From: Athripsodes cinereus
Lineage: Eukaryota; Arthropoda; Insecta; Trichoptera; Leptoceridae
Assembly: GCA_947579605.1 (NCBI GenBank)
Contig: OX388327.1
Location: 6,497,122 to 6,561,121 of the forward strand
Length of the DNA: 64,000 nt
Direction of reading: 5' to 3'
In this document: one piece after another, positions 28,908 to 38,384 of the stretch
Layout: each line of letters opens with the position of its first letter
Numbering within the stretch: the first letter of the stretch is position 1
Program-made: the position numbers and the translations under genes
Notes under the pieces: model-generated
Databases searched by the model: none
Seen by the model: only the letters and a program-made list of their open reading frames with translations
What the model was told of the DNA's origin: nothing

Positions 28908-29007
28908 CAGAGAGCTAGGAATTTCGTGGGAACAGGTGGCTCAATTGGCGCAAAGACGCTCTGAATGGAGGAGGCTGATTTCTGCCCTGTACTCGCGAGA
29001 TGATGAT
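28908..29007 (+). mobile_element. LINE-A RT end, short copy
   Basis: CATCAGAGAGCTAGGAATTT CGTGGGAACAGGTGGCTCAA, then CAAAGACGCTCTGAATGGAG GAGGCTGATTTCTGCCCTGT and GATGATGATAA tail. It encodes ISWEQVAQLAQRRSEWRRL. Only about 100 bp remain. Confidence 0.82.
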
Positions 29008-29479
29008 AAAGTTGGAATGTTGCTAATCTCCGTTTATGAGTAACACGTGAATGAGATAGGTTGAAATAGCAGTAATTCTGTGTTTCTGAGTTCGGTTTTT
29101 TATGTGTGGTAGTAGTAGTAGTAGTGGATTGGGATATATTGGGACAACGGTCCTTTTCACATTATGAGATTTGCATTGGATATCACACGGATACTTAGAA
29201 AATATTTTTGTGATGTAGAAGAATTTAACAAACTTGTTTTGGAATAAATCCAAATACACCCCAGACAAAAAAAAACGCAGGAGTCTGGGGTCTTCCATTT
29301 ACAGACACCCTCAAAGTGAGCAATATGCTTGTGTCGTGAATATGGAGCAAGTCGGCAGTGGGTGGAATGGAATGAAGTTATACTATATATATATCGTAAT
29401 GCATGTCCATCTCACCACGATAAAAAATGAGACATGCAGGAAAGTGGGATACCTCACTACTGATTTGGTGATTAATTAT

Positions 29480-30266
29480 ATATAATGAGTTACAATCCAT
29501 TGGATTGGTCTGCAACGAGTTTGGTTTTTCTTCTCCATTCCTCCCTATTCTAAGCCAGTCTTTTAAGCTCTACGTATGAGCCACAGTTCATGTCCCTCTT
29601 CAGTTGGTCCATATATGCGTCTCTTGGTCGGCCTCTGCCATTTGTCCCGTCGGTCTTACCCTCCGCGATGGCTATGAGTAGTCCTGGGTGCCTGATGTTG
29701 TGGCCAATCCAGTTAGCTCGTTGTTGGCTGATTTTCTTAAGGAGTTGCCTTTTTTCGCCTACCCTGGTTAATACTTCTTCATTTTCGACGTGCTCCGACC
29801 AATGGATCTTAAGCATGCGTCTGTAGCACCACATTTCAAAGGCCGCCAATCGTCCGCTTTCACTCTTGCTGATGGTCCATGTCTCACAACCATAAAGCAG
29901 AATGCTCCATACAAAGGCTTTAGTAAGGTTCTTCCTTACGCTTAAGTCAATATTTGGGGATTCCAATATCTTCGATTTTTTGTTAAAGGCAATCCTTGCC
30001 TGGTTTATTCTGCTTACGATTTCTGCTTTGGAGCGTCCATCCTGGTTTATTCTACTGCCCAGGTACACGAATTCACTTACTTGTTTGATGCTCACTCCAT
30101 TTATGGCAATGTTCGCAGTCGCTTCCTCTCTTCCAACGACCATACATTTTGTTTTTTCTTTATTTATTTTCATGTTGTACTTTGACAACAGTATACTTTC
30201 CATTTTTCCTAAGGCTTCGTTCAGCTCCATCTCGGAGTCTGCGAGCAGTGCTATGTCGTCAGCATA
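29480..30266 (-). pseudogene. LINE-B reverse transcriptase, C-terminal part (RTE-like)
   Basis: Minus-strand coding. Starting at the break, the frame reads YADDIALLADSEMELNEALG (the catalytic YADD motif C, 30230-30268), then KINKEKTKCMVVGR, FVYLGSRINQDGRSKAEI, LLYGCETWTISKSESGR, EMWCYRRMLKIHWSEHV, RANWIGHNIRHPGL, GRGRPRDAYMDQLKRDMN and, past a stop at about 29550, NREEWRRKTKLVADQSNGL with a TATATATAAT-type tail at 29471-29485. The RT would have copied element RNA into chromosomal nicks. The frame is long and open, suggesting a fairly young copy. It is disabled by 5' truncation, a stop and the insertion at its YADD motif. Confidence 0.92.
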
Positions 30267-30800
30267 TTGTTTATTTTTATTGTTTATTGTTGTTTATCGT
30301 CCTTAGACCAAAATTTTTTGGTACTTGGACTCGTCAATTTACAGAAGACAGGATCATACAATAAATTAGATATATATACAAAAAAAAAATACAGAATCAT
30401 AGATCAAAAACATAATATCATTGCTAAGCAGAGTGTAAAGGGCTCTGTTAGCATTTCGTCAAACAGTATTCAATACAGATTCCATCATCAATCATCATTG
30501 ATCAAATAAAAAAAAAAACATCGGGAAATTATTTCCATGCTGAAATGAATGTATATGGTTCAATTCAGCATTTCGTCGACACAGTAAAAAGCTTTTTCAA
30601 CGAGGTACAACTTCACTACTCCTTGAAATTTTTTTTCATCCTTCACGGACTTTATTTCTTGTGGCAGCTTGTTGAACAGGCGCATACTGAGACAGACAAA
30701 GCTTTTGGACAATTTTGCCAACCTGTGCTCTATAGGTCGGATACTTCTTTTTGAGCGAGTGTCATAACCATGGTACTCCAAGTTGAGAGGGGTGGCTGTA
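30267..30800 (-). mobile_element. LINE-K-type fragment inserted in LINE-B RT
   Basis: On the minus strand the insert starts SHPSQLGVPWL, shifts frame to EYHGYDTRSKRSIRPIEHR, SFVCLSMRLFNKLPQEIK and LYLVEKAFYCVDEMLN, the C-terminus of a Jockey/CR1-type RT (Y-x-T-R, KLP-x-x-I-K, L-x-x-K-A-F-Y-S/C-x-D-E). It is followed by about 300 bp of 3' UTR and ends in an AATAAACAAT-type repeat. Host sequence resumes exactly in the Arg-Tyr codons before ADD. A target duplication of only two or three bases (ATA/TA) is visible at the junctions. Confidence 0.87.
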
Positions 30801-31230
30801 TCTTACCATGTCGACCTTTTTCCCATTTATTTTTACTCCTGTCCAGTTCTTCATTTCTTCTCTCAGTTCATCAATGACTCGCTGTATATAGCAGTTAAAG
30901 AGAGCTGGCGACATTGAGCATCCTTGTCTTACGCCTTGTTCGACCCTTGCTTCTGCACAGCTCTCTCCGCTTTTAATCACAGCCATTTCGTTCTTGTATA
31001 CGCTCCAGATTGCTCTTCTGTCTTTATAACTCATTCCTATCTGGTTAAGGGTGTTAAAAAGTTGTTCCCATTCTACTTTATCGAATGCTTTTTCAAGGTC
31101 GATGAATGCTATGTATGTGTTTTTATTAATTGCTATTCTCTTTTCTAGAGTAAGTCTGAGACTCAGGATTGCATCTCTTGTACCTGTCTCTTTGCGGAAT
31201 CCAAATTGTAAACTTGGATTCCGCATTCCG
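30801..31230 (-). pseudogene. LINE-B reverse transcriptase, N-terminal palm part
   Basis: Minus-strand coding: FGFRKETGTRDAILSLRLTL near the 5' break, TYIAFIDLEKAFDKVEWEQL (RT motif A with the first catalytic Asp), YKDRRAIWSVYKNEMAVI, EQGVRQGCSMSPALFNCYI (motif B, RQGC..SPALFN) and ending KINGKKVDMVRY where the insertion splits Y from ADD. With 29480-30266 it makes a nearly continuous palm and thumb. The copy is 5'-truncated at about 31230, where a short inverted GGAATCCAA / TTGGATTCC pair sits. Confidence 0.92.
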
Positions 31231-31276
31231 ATTAATTATTCGATATTCGATTCGGATTCCGATTAATTATTCGATA
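31228..31276. repeat. Short direct duplication at LINE-B 5' junction
   Basis: ATTCCGATTAATTATTCGAT is present twice (31227 and 31256), separated by ATTCGATTCGG. It marks the 5' truncation junction of LINE-B and may be a scar of the integration. Confidence 0.65.
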
Positions 31277-31401
31277 GTATAATACAAATTGGAACTCGTT
31301 CGTGTGAAAGGATCGTTCTGGGTAAAAGTGTGCACAATATGAAAATAATCACGTTCTTTGAGTACCTACCTATCAACAGCTGAAAAAAATACAAAGTATG
31401 T

Positions 31402-32057
31402 CGGTGGATTCATGAAAAGTCTCATGTATGATTTTTTTTTCAAAAATTAGATATTGATACCAAATTTGTCGTCTAGCCGAACCGCATCTATCGATAAAAT
31501 AACTGATACTACACGCAGAGATATCCACGGAAAAAGTAATTGAGAAAAAAAACAAAAAGTGCTAATTTTTATAATAACAAACTAAACTCATTTTTAAGTT
31601 GCACCGTTTTGTAGAAAACCCATCGCATGGGTCCAATTCAAGAATCATATATAACACCTCCTGAATAATAAGGTCTTTAACCCTGCCTTTTACACCTCCA
31701 TATTGTCTAGAGTTTACAAATCATAGGGAATGATTTTCCACAGTAACGGACCAACCACGCAGAAGGCACGGTCAACATAGTTAGCCAGACCCCCTCTTTG
31801 CAGCACTATAAGTCTATTGACAGATATTTTCCTTGGATAATTCGTAATAACTTAAAACTTCTGAAAAATTATTCCATGATATCGTTCGAATGAGGCATAG
31901 GAATTCATTATAATACAGAATTTATATACTACAGAATTTCTAAAATACCTTTCACGTAACGAATCAGTCACATTGAAAATGTCATAAAGCAAAACAGTTT
32001 TTTTGATTTCCCGTAAAATCTTAATAAATACACATAGGAGGTTTCGTTAATCCACCG
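31402..32057. mobile_element. T5 terminal-inverted-repeat element, copy 2
   Basis: Left end CGGTGGATTCATGAAAAGTC TCATGTATG; right end CACATAGGAGGTTTCGTTAA TCCACCG. It shares left and right subterminal blocks with copy 1 (15080-16213) but has no T6. Instead it holds a reverse-strand LINE RT C-terminus at 31600-31830, so each copy received a different later insertion. Confidence 0.72.
31600..31830 (-). mobile_element. LINE (Jockey/CR1-like) RT C-terminus, copy 2
   Basis: The minus strand reads GLANYVDRAFCVVGPLLWKI then IPYDL and a stop. Y-V-D-R-A-F-x-V-x-GP-L-LW is the C-terminal hallmark of Jockey/CR1-type RTs. The nucleotide sequence CGCAGAAGGCACGGTCAACA TAGTTAGCCAGA is shared with 9190-9415. 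It lies within T5 copy 2. Confidence 0.78.
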
Positions 32058-32380
32058 ACGGTACATAAAAATAAAATAAAATGGAAAAAATATATAGGTA
32101 CACAATAATATAGGTACATAAGTATATCTCATCAGACTTGAAATGCACTGGAGAGATTTGCTCAAGCAACATGTGTTGTATTGTACCTACATCAGACACA
32201 CACATATCTATACCTACTATTATAATTATTTTTGTGCCATACATAGGTACATTTTGTGGTCAGTTTATGAATATTCGCTTAACGTTTTTAAAATTAAAAA
32301 TGTTAAAGAAAACACCACGGTAAAAAACATTGGCATTGAATGTAAAGTTAGTACAGTAACCACGGATAGGTGACAGCTGA

Positions 32381-32640
32381 AGTAACGCTTGAGACACGAA
32401 GATAATATTTTGGTTGTGACTCACGTGATCCTGGGTTCATTTCTCGGCCAGAACAAAAAGTTTTTTTTCTTAAATTACCCTAGGTCTGGGTGTTACATGT
32501 GGTTACATGTGGTTATATGTGTTTGGTGGACTGTGAATACATTATTGTGAGTGTCGTTGCGTTAGTACCCGCAATATAAGATTCATATCTGGGTTCAGGA
32601 CCAGCTCGATCTGTGTGAATTATCTATGCATCCATATATA
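32381..32640 (+). mobile_element. SINE-2 copy
   Basis: GACTCACGTGATCCTGGGTT CATTTCTCGGCCAGAACAAA (decayed box B), TAGGTCTGGGTGTTACATGT, a duplicated GTGGTTACAT, GTCGTTGCGTTAGTACCCGC, AAGATTCATATCTGGGTTCA and TCTGTGTGAATTATCTATGC. It is more diverged than 25804-26058 in the promoter. Confidence 0.82.
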
Positions 32641-32876
32641 TACGTATATACAGTACATTTAAAATCTTCCATTCAGTAGTGATACGGTGAATCACCCACT
32701 TTAAAAGTATTTTTTTTTGTTGGCTTGGAGAAGAAAACAAATGTTTGTTTAATCCAGTTATTTCACTAGCAACGCCACTTATGACAGATACCATGACAGC
32801 ATATATAATTTCTTTTATTCGTTGTATGAATTAGTTTAACTTAATTTACTAAATTGTTATTAATATATTTACATCC

Positions 32877-33150
32877 CATTTTGAATGTTTTTTAAAGTAT
32901 TCTACAATGCACAATTGCACATCCGTTACTTGATTACTTAAATCGCGATCGATTTCGGTAAACCTATACCATTGACGAGCGATATAATACTGACTAATAT
33001 TTTTGTTAAAACGTCTACAAAAACAAAATAATTGAAAACAATAGCTACAGCTGCATATAGGTTTACCGAAATCGATCGCAATTTAAGTAATCAAGTAACG
33101 GATGTGCAATTATTGTGCATTGTAGAATACTTTAAAAAACGTTCAAAATG
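32877..33150. mobile_element. Long inverted repeat (foldback element)
   Basis: Arms 32877-32969 and 33056-33150 are near-perfect reverse complements. The outer ends are CATTTTGAATGTTTTTTAAA and its complement, the inner ends GATTTCGGTAAACCTATA and TATAGGTTTACCGAAATC. Arms are about 93 bp around an 87-bp loop. No coding content. No target duplication was established. Confidence 0.88.
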
Positions 33151-33159
33151 TGTCGTAAC

Positions 33160-33740
33160 TGTTACATAGTTAATCCTTCTAAAATAACTGATATTATTTA
33201 CATCCCGTTAAGCGATGAGGATCTTGAACGTCTTCTTTTTTATTTTGGCGCAAAGAAGGTAATTCCCATGTTTATTATATGGTGTTAGCCCGCTGTCTAT
33301 GATAATACCGTAGGTATATATTAATAAAGTTTTCTTGACAATCAAGAATCGGTAATCTAATGCTGAGTGTATCTTGCACTATACTTATATCCAGTCTGCA
33401 TACGAACACGTTCATATGAAAGAAATTAAAAAAAAAGTCGTAGAAAAGGTGGAAATTTTAAAAATAACATTTCTCGTTTGGATCAGTACAAATGCGGTGC
33501 TAGTTTTTATAAAACTACATTCGTACATATGTATGTATCTTTATGTGAACATATTTTTTATATCTTATGAAGGTGGTCCGATAAGTACTTAGCCTCTCCG
33601 CCCGATGGCGTCACTATCGCAAGAAAAAAATACCATATTAAATAATACAATACAAAATCACACTACCTTTTTCGTGGCTTATGTGGGGTAACCAGTACAT
33701 TTGTGGCAATCATTGCTTTTTGAATTAAGTTCTTATTTTA
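33160..33740. other. No gene recognised
   Basis: A 72-codon open frame (33374-33592) starts with a basic stretch and ends hydrophobic, without a known motif. Otherwise AT-rich. Confidence 0.4.
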
Positions 33741-33749
33741 GTTTCATAT

Positions 33750-33800
33750 TCAGCCCTGATGATGCCAATTCGTTGGCGAAAGCGCTAGGCATATTTGTGA
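33750..33800 (+). ncRNA. Hammerhead ribozyme motif (Penelope/retrozyme type)
   Basis: CTGATGA at 33756-33762, stem II TGCCAA-TTCG-TTGGCG, GAAA at 33778-33781, then self-complementary GCGC, UA as the cleavage dinucleotide, and GGC (33788-33790) that pairs with GCC (33753-33755) to close stem I. All three helices and every core position of the hammerhead consensus can be placed. Stem III of only four self-complementary bases would be unstable in a monomer, so cleavage probably needs a dimer, as described for Penelope-like elements and metazoan retrozymes. An A11 run lies 120 bases downstream at about 33910. Confidence 0.85.
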
Positions 33801-34071
33801 TATACGTTGTATGCATGTTTGTGAAACTAAACACTGTATCTACTTATAATATGTACTTTGTAATTATTTACAAATAAATCACTTATGTAAATTATAAAAA
33901 TAATAAGTAAAAAAAAAAACACTAACACGGTTTTCTTTCACTGAATTGATTCTTAATTGGCAGGGGTCTTTCGGACTTAGTCACTTATAACTTACTTTCT
34001 GAAGTCCGGACCCGAAAAGTAAGTAGTAAGTCACTTATAAAGTAAAAGTAATAAATTTAGTACTTCCACTG

Positions 34072-34128
34072 AGACTTTATTAAGCACGAGCCGGTTTTCA
34101 AAAGCTTCCGCTCTCATCATCAGCTGAT
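34072..34128 (-). ncRNA. Hammerhead ribozyme motif, minus strand
   Basis: Reading the minus strand: CTGATGA (34117-34123), stem II AGAGC-GGAA-GCTTT, GAAA (34096-34099), then ACCGGCTC where CCGG is self-complementary and UC is a permitted cleavage dinucleotide. The sequence outward, CGTGCTTAATAAAGTCTCAG TGGAAG, corresponds to the arms of the palindrome at 8472-8648 (AATAAAGTCAATAGTGGAAT), so both belong to one element family. Confidence 0.8.
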
Positions 34129-34194
34129 ATCTCATTACTGAATTGAAAATGTGTTGAGTGTTTTTAATTGTGATGTTGCGATATGTAATTATAA

Positions 34195-34240
34195 CATTCT
34201 AAAACTTACAGAAAAGAGTGGGAGACTTGAAATGTATGAG
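34195..34240 (-). repeat. DR1 fragment
   Basis: CTAAAACTTACAGAAAAGAG TGGGAGACTTG: the 5' end of DR1 in reverse sense. Confidence 0.6.
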
Positions 34241-34402
34241 CGAGTCCTTAACTTTTATTCGAATTCGTAGGTAAAATAATGCATTTCAATACTGCCTCAG
34301 AACAGAAAGACTAACGCGGCAGTAAATTCCATCTGTTAATTTCACTCTGTGTGAATAGTTGGGTTTTAAATTTCTAATAAATAAAACAAAGACGAGATCT
34401 CC

Positions 34403-34935
34403 ATGTCTTATCACTGGTTTATAATTGTTTATACTCTACGTCTTCACCATACTATCTTAAGGAAATGTTTGAGTATCTTTCGAGCCATGGCTTGCCCTTA
34501 CGATCCAATAGCGAGCGTCTTCTGGCGATACCAGCTCATAGCTCAAACTTTTTTACAAACTCTTTTTCTGTTCATGGTGCTCGCTGTTGGAATAGTTTGC
34601 CTTCCAGGATAAGGTTGCTCCCCACTCTTCAAGCTTTCAAGCGGGCGGTCAAGGACCATTTTATCGCACAAAATATGGCTTCTGTATCCTAGTCCCTTTT
34701 CCTACATATTCTTCTCCTTTTTTACCTCCTCTTTCCTTTCTTTAAAAAATTTTCTTTATGTGAAGGTTTTATGAAATTGGGTTAGTTGGAAGAAATCGCG
34801 CCTCTGCGATAAACTCGCCCTCTGTATATTGATTGTATGATTGTCTTTGTTTGAAATGTATTTTTGTGTAAATTTGCTTGTTATCAATGTACAGTAAAGA
34901 ATAAATAAATAAATAAAATAAATAAAAATCCATTG
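34403..34935 (+). mobile_element. LINE-K: Jockey/CR1-like RT C-terminus with full 3' UTR
   Basis: The frame at 34465-34692 contains RLLAIPAHSSNFFTNSFSVH then GARCWNSLPSRIRLLPTL and FKRAVKDHF. R-x-x-x-IP-x-x-x-S-x-F...SF-V-x-x-A-R-x-WN-SLP-x-x-I-R is the classic C-terminus of Jockey/CR1-clade reverse transcriptases. The 3' UTR follows: TTCTTCTCCTTTTTTACC, GGTTAGTTGGAAGAAATCGC, GCGATAAACTCGCCCTCTGT, TCAATGTACAGTAAAG and AATAAATAAATAAA. This copy links the orphan tails seen across the window to a Jockey/CR1-type protein. Confidence 0.88.
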
Positions 34936-34971
34936 AATTTTATATCTGCTTATTTTGTAGAACTCCATAAT

Positions 34972-35085
34972 TTAATGTAAATAAAAACAAAAAACTTTGT
35001 AGAGTTTTACTCGAAACCTGGTCACTGAATAAAAGTGCATAGTATAACTCTACAAAGTTTTTTGTTTTTATTTACATTAAGTAAA
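34972..35085. repeat. Inverted repeat with about 42-bp arms
   Basis: TTAATGTAAATAAAAACAAA AAACTTTGTAGAGTT (34972-35006) is mirrored by AACTCTACAAAGTTTTTTGT TTTTATTTACATTAAG (35046-35081). The loop is about 39 bases. No hammerhead core was found in it. Confidence 0.85.
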
Positions 35086-35089
35086 AATC

Positions 35090-35635
35090 TATTCTTGTGT
35101 GGTTGGCTTACAAGCAGGCAGAGAACGGGGCACAGTGGAAGAACTTAACCTGTAGCGTTAGTTTTGATAACAAGATTTTTAGGAGCGTAGAAGCGATTTA
35201 GTTTAAAAAAAAGATTTCCCTATAAATTATTAGAGGAAAGATGGCTAAAACGTAATGATATTAAAATAAAAATATTATAAAATATTAGCTACTTACAGGT
35301 TGTGGTATTAACATTTTACTAGTAGATACTAATAATCCTACACAGTGTTGTACTTTATACTGTTGTGTGTGTATGTGTATGAAATAATATGAGAGAAAAC
35401 CTACTAGAACCATACTATAAAACCTGAATATAATGAAACATCAAATATTCAATGATTCGCTGTACCCCGTTTGACTCCCTAACATTCCCTCCCTTTCTCC
35501 TCAACTCCACTAAACACAATATATAAAACCATTTTGCCCCAAATACACACATGCAAGATCTGATATTACGTAGTTTGAAAATATTGAGATGTTTGGTAAA
35601 TGTCTGCGCTATTTATTTTTAAAGGTTTTTTGTGC
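35090..35635. other. No gene seen
   Basis: AT-rich sequence with a C-rich CTCCCTAACATTCCCTCC patch at 35470-35520. Nothing recognised. Confidence 0.45.
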
Positions 35636-35644
35636 AAGTTTGAT

Positions 35645-35780
35645 TAAATTCATTAGTTGGAAGCAATCGCGCCTCCGTGATAAACTAGGAATTTGAATAT
35701 TTATTGCATTTAGGTAGGTACGTATTTGTAAAATTGCTTGTAATCATTAAATAGTAAATAATAAATGAATAAAAAAAATA
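35645..35780 (+). mobile_element. LINE-K 3' UTR copy
   Basis: TTAGTTGGAAGCAATCGCGC CTCCGTGATAAACTAGG, AAATTGCTTGTAATCATTAA and an (AATAAATGAATAA) tail: a 5'-truncated copy of the same 3' UTR. Confidence 0.75.
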
Positions 35781-35849
35781 TGCACTTTTATATTAAAATT
35801 TCAGTAAACTTTCTCCTTTTTATGACATTTGTATTGATCTACTTATTAT

Positions 35850-35935
35850 ATTTATTTATTTATTTTATTTATTTAATTTTATAAAGTTATAATTATACTT
35901 TAAAAATAACTTAAAACAAACATGTATTATATTTG
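35850..35935 (-). mobile_element. LINE 3' tail fragment, unassigned
   Basis: (TTTA)n followed by ATTTTATAAAGTTATAATTA TACTTTAAAAATAAC, matching 28640-28750. It represents the 3' end of a minus-strand LINE. Confidence 0.6.
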
Positions 35936-36334
35936 ATGTTAATTTTCATACTTTCTCTTCTGACACTTTACTCGTGAAAGTAAAGTAAGTCGATAGTAAA
36001 ATTCGAACCACGGATATCTGCTTGGAAGATCAAGCTTGATCATCGAATAAATAATGCTGAGCCTTTAAAAATAGCCAATACGTACAAATGTATGGACATA
36101 CATAGATGCTGTCCCACGGGAGTGCTTTAGATTTAACGGCAATACCTACACTGAAAGCTGGTGCCTTAAGAGAAGGAAAAAGTGGGAATACGCCTTCCTA
36201 TCTATTTAGATTTTTTTTTACCTTTAAAAAATACAGATAATTTAATTTTTTTTTTGTTTCTATAAATAAACAAAAATCTAAAATCCTTTTATTCTTCTAT
36301 CTTTTTCTCTGTCGTTCTCTCAGTGCTGAGTGAT

Positions 36335-36405
36335 CGGTTATCTTGGTCTGCTGGCTATTCCACTTCCGGCATATGCTGTTATGGTGAAGAAGTAGTATAG
36401 TAAGG
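36335..36405 (+). repeat. DR1 3' end with TATAG tail
   Basis: TTGGTCTGCTGGCTATTCCA CTTCCGGCATATGCTGTTAT GG then AGTAGTATAGTAAGG: the DR1 3' end with a TATAG-type tail. Confidence 0.7.
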
Positions 36406-36682
36406 TATATTGTTGCATTCTACTACCAAATTGAAAATGCTGGCAGCAAATTGATCTCAGCTAACAACAAACAAATCAAAGTGATCCCTTATCAAAATAT
36501 AAAGGTGGCGAGCTACCGTTCAAAATGAAGGGGCTAGTCTCTATGCTGTGTTCCCGACAGGAGTAATGAGACGACTGGAGAAATAAAACACATTGATTTG
36601 TTATTTAGGTTAAGGAAATGCCTTTGTAAATATATTGTTAGTTTTATAATATTATGAATGTACTTGCTTCTCTCGGCTAGAG

Positions 36683-36885
36683 GGACATCAAAGGAGTGTA
36701 GTCAAAAGATTCCACACACGGGGTTGTTTTTTGGCCGGCCAGCCCTCAGGCTGCCCACTATGGCGCCTCGGGTGTGGACAAACTTTGTGCAGTGTAGAAT
36801 TCGGATAAATGGAAGTCCCCAGACTTCTGCGCTATCCGGGTGGTCGGTGGGTCTCCTTCAATATATAGGTATGTTTGAAAATTCT
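36683..36885 (+). repeat. R4 dispersed repeat, copy 2
   Basis: Contains TTTTTTGGCCGGCCAGCCCT, GCCCACTATGGCGCC, CGGATAAATGGAAGTCCCCA, GACTTCTGCGCTATCCGGGT and GGTCGGTGGGTCTCC, the reverse complement of 10889-11059 with more conserved ends. The segment GGATA...TATCC folds into a hairpin with an inner GAAGTC/GACTTC stem. Its 76-codon open frame is not preserved in the other copy. Confidence 0.6.
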
Positions 36886-36889
36886 TAAT

Positions 36890-37570
36890 GTTCATTTTCA
36901 CATACGTAACAAATTTATTGACGTGTTTTTAGTTTGAAAAAATCATACACAACATAATATCTACACTCCCAGAAATCTAAATAAGATGCTCTGTCAATTT
37001 CGCCCCCTCCCACAGAAACAAGCCCCTAGATCACCTCACTCAGCACCCCCTCCAACTCTTATTATTATTATACCTTCCCGGGGGTAGCCAGCCAGCTCTC
37101 AATCCCACCCGAGTCTCAGTTAAGAATTTTATGAATGATAACATAAAGGTACAGTAACAATTATTGAAAAGATTTATTGTTAGTGTGAAAAATAATAGTG
37201 ATTTAAAATATGAAACTCAACTGTCACACGTTCTTGTATTTGAATTGATTGCATTATAAATTACAGCGATTTTGGTTGGCTACTCTTTTCACGGTCTCTA
37301 GTCACTCCAAACCACGAAAGATGTCTTTCAATACACATGTTTGACTCATGTCCTTGCCAGGATCCGTAAGAATGTTGATGATAGTTATTTTAAAATATTT
37401 GTGATATCTTACCAAATAAAATTTAGTTTTATTTATTGCTTGAATTGATATTTATCTACAATAACCTGTTTTGATTGGGTTTTTTTCTTTATGACAAAGG
37501 CTTACACTTTTTGTCATGTCAATTCAATAAACAAATTAAAAACCTTGGAAGGTTAACCTTGCTCAGCATC
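36890..37570. other. No gene seen
   Basis: Includes a C-rich segment (37005-37110, CCCCCTCCCACAG, CACCCCCTCC) within AT-rich DNA. No repeat or coding feature recognised. Confidence 0.4.
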
Positions 37571-37577
37571 GTCTTAA

Positions 37578-38313
37578 GGGCCCCGTTTAGCAAAAATGGT
37601 AAAATATTCTATTTTCAACAAATTTTATAGAAAAACTGCAAAAACTTGTTGACCTTTGCGAACATATTGATTTGATAAATATAAAATCAAATATTTACTT
37701 ATTACCAATATTAGTTTTTTTACTAAAAAATAAATAAATCGCAGACTGACGAGATTTATTTAGGTACTCTTTGTTATATCAAAAAACAAATTATTTGTAA
37801 AATATAAATATTTTTTATTCATCCTATCAAGCATATATGTAAATACTATAGATTTTAGCAAACTTTTTTTAGTTTACAAGTTTAGTTTACATCCAGTTTT
37901 TAGTTCATGTGGTGATTTTTCGTTTCTAAATATGAAATTTTTATCAAAAAAAGATAGTTATTACAATTATAGAACAAAAAAAAAATAGTTTTTTTTTGTT
38001 CTATAATTGTAATAACTATCTAAATATTCTCAATATTAAAATAAACATATGAAAATTTGTAGGATTCTCGTGCAATTATGTACCAAACACACCCCCGAAT
38101 TCGATTTTTAGAAAAATGCTTTTTTATAAGCGAATACTATGAAGCTAAAATCGAGTTTTTTTTTAAAGTTAAAGTTAAAGTTTGATATTGGTAATTAATA
38201 TTTGTTTTCATATTTTATCAAATCAAAATGTTCGTAGGGTCAACAAGTTTTGAGAGTTTGTGTACCAAACTTGTTGAAAATTGAATGTTTATCGTTTTTG
38301 CTAAAGGGGACCC
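37578..38313 (+). mobile_element. T1 long-TIR element, copy A (TTAA-flanked)
   Basis: Bounded by TTAA at 37574-37577 and 38314-38317. Ends are GGGCCCCGTTTAGCAAAAAT GGTAAA and the near-complement ATCGTTTTTGCTAAAGGGGACCC. The two ends stay recognisably inverted for about 130 bp (AACAAATTTTATAG / CAAAACTTGTTGACC blocks). A perfect internal palindrome around AAAATAGTTTTTTTTTGTTC lies at 37955-38025. It is 736 bp and non-coding. TTAA duplication is the piggyBac-type target; the termini GGGCCCC are not the canonical CCCTAGAA, so the superfamily is uncertain. Confidence 0.88.
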
Positions 38314-38384
38314 TTAAGTTTGGAAACGAATCAAAGCTTTCAGTATTGATAAAGTATTGTACCTTCATTATTTATTATATGCAG

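Noticed and set aside
29590..30364. Plus-strand open frames of 78, 134 and 71 codons
   Set aside because: They are antisense to the LINE-B reverse transcriptase, whose minus-strand frame has all the expected motifs.
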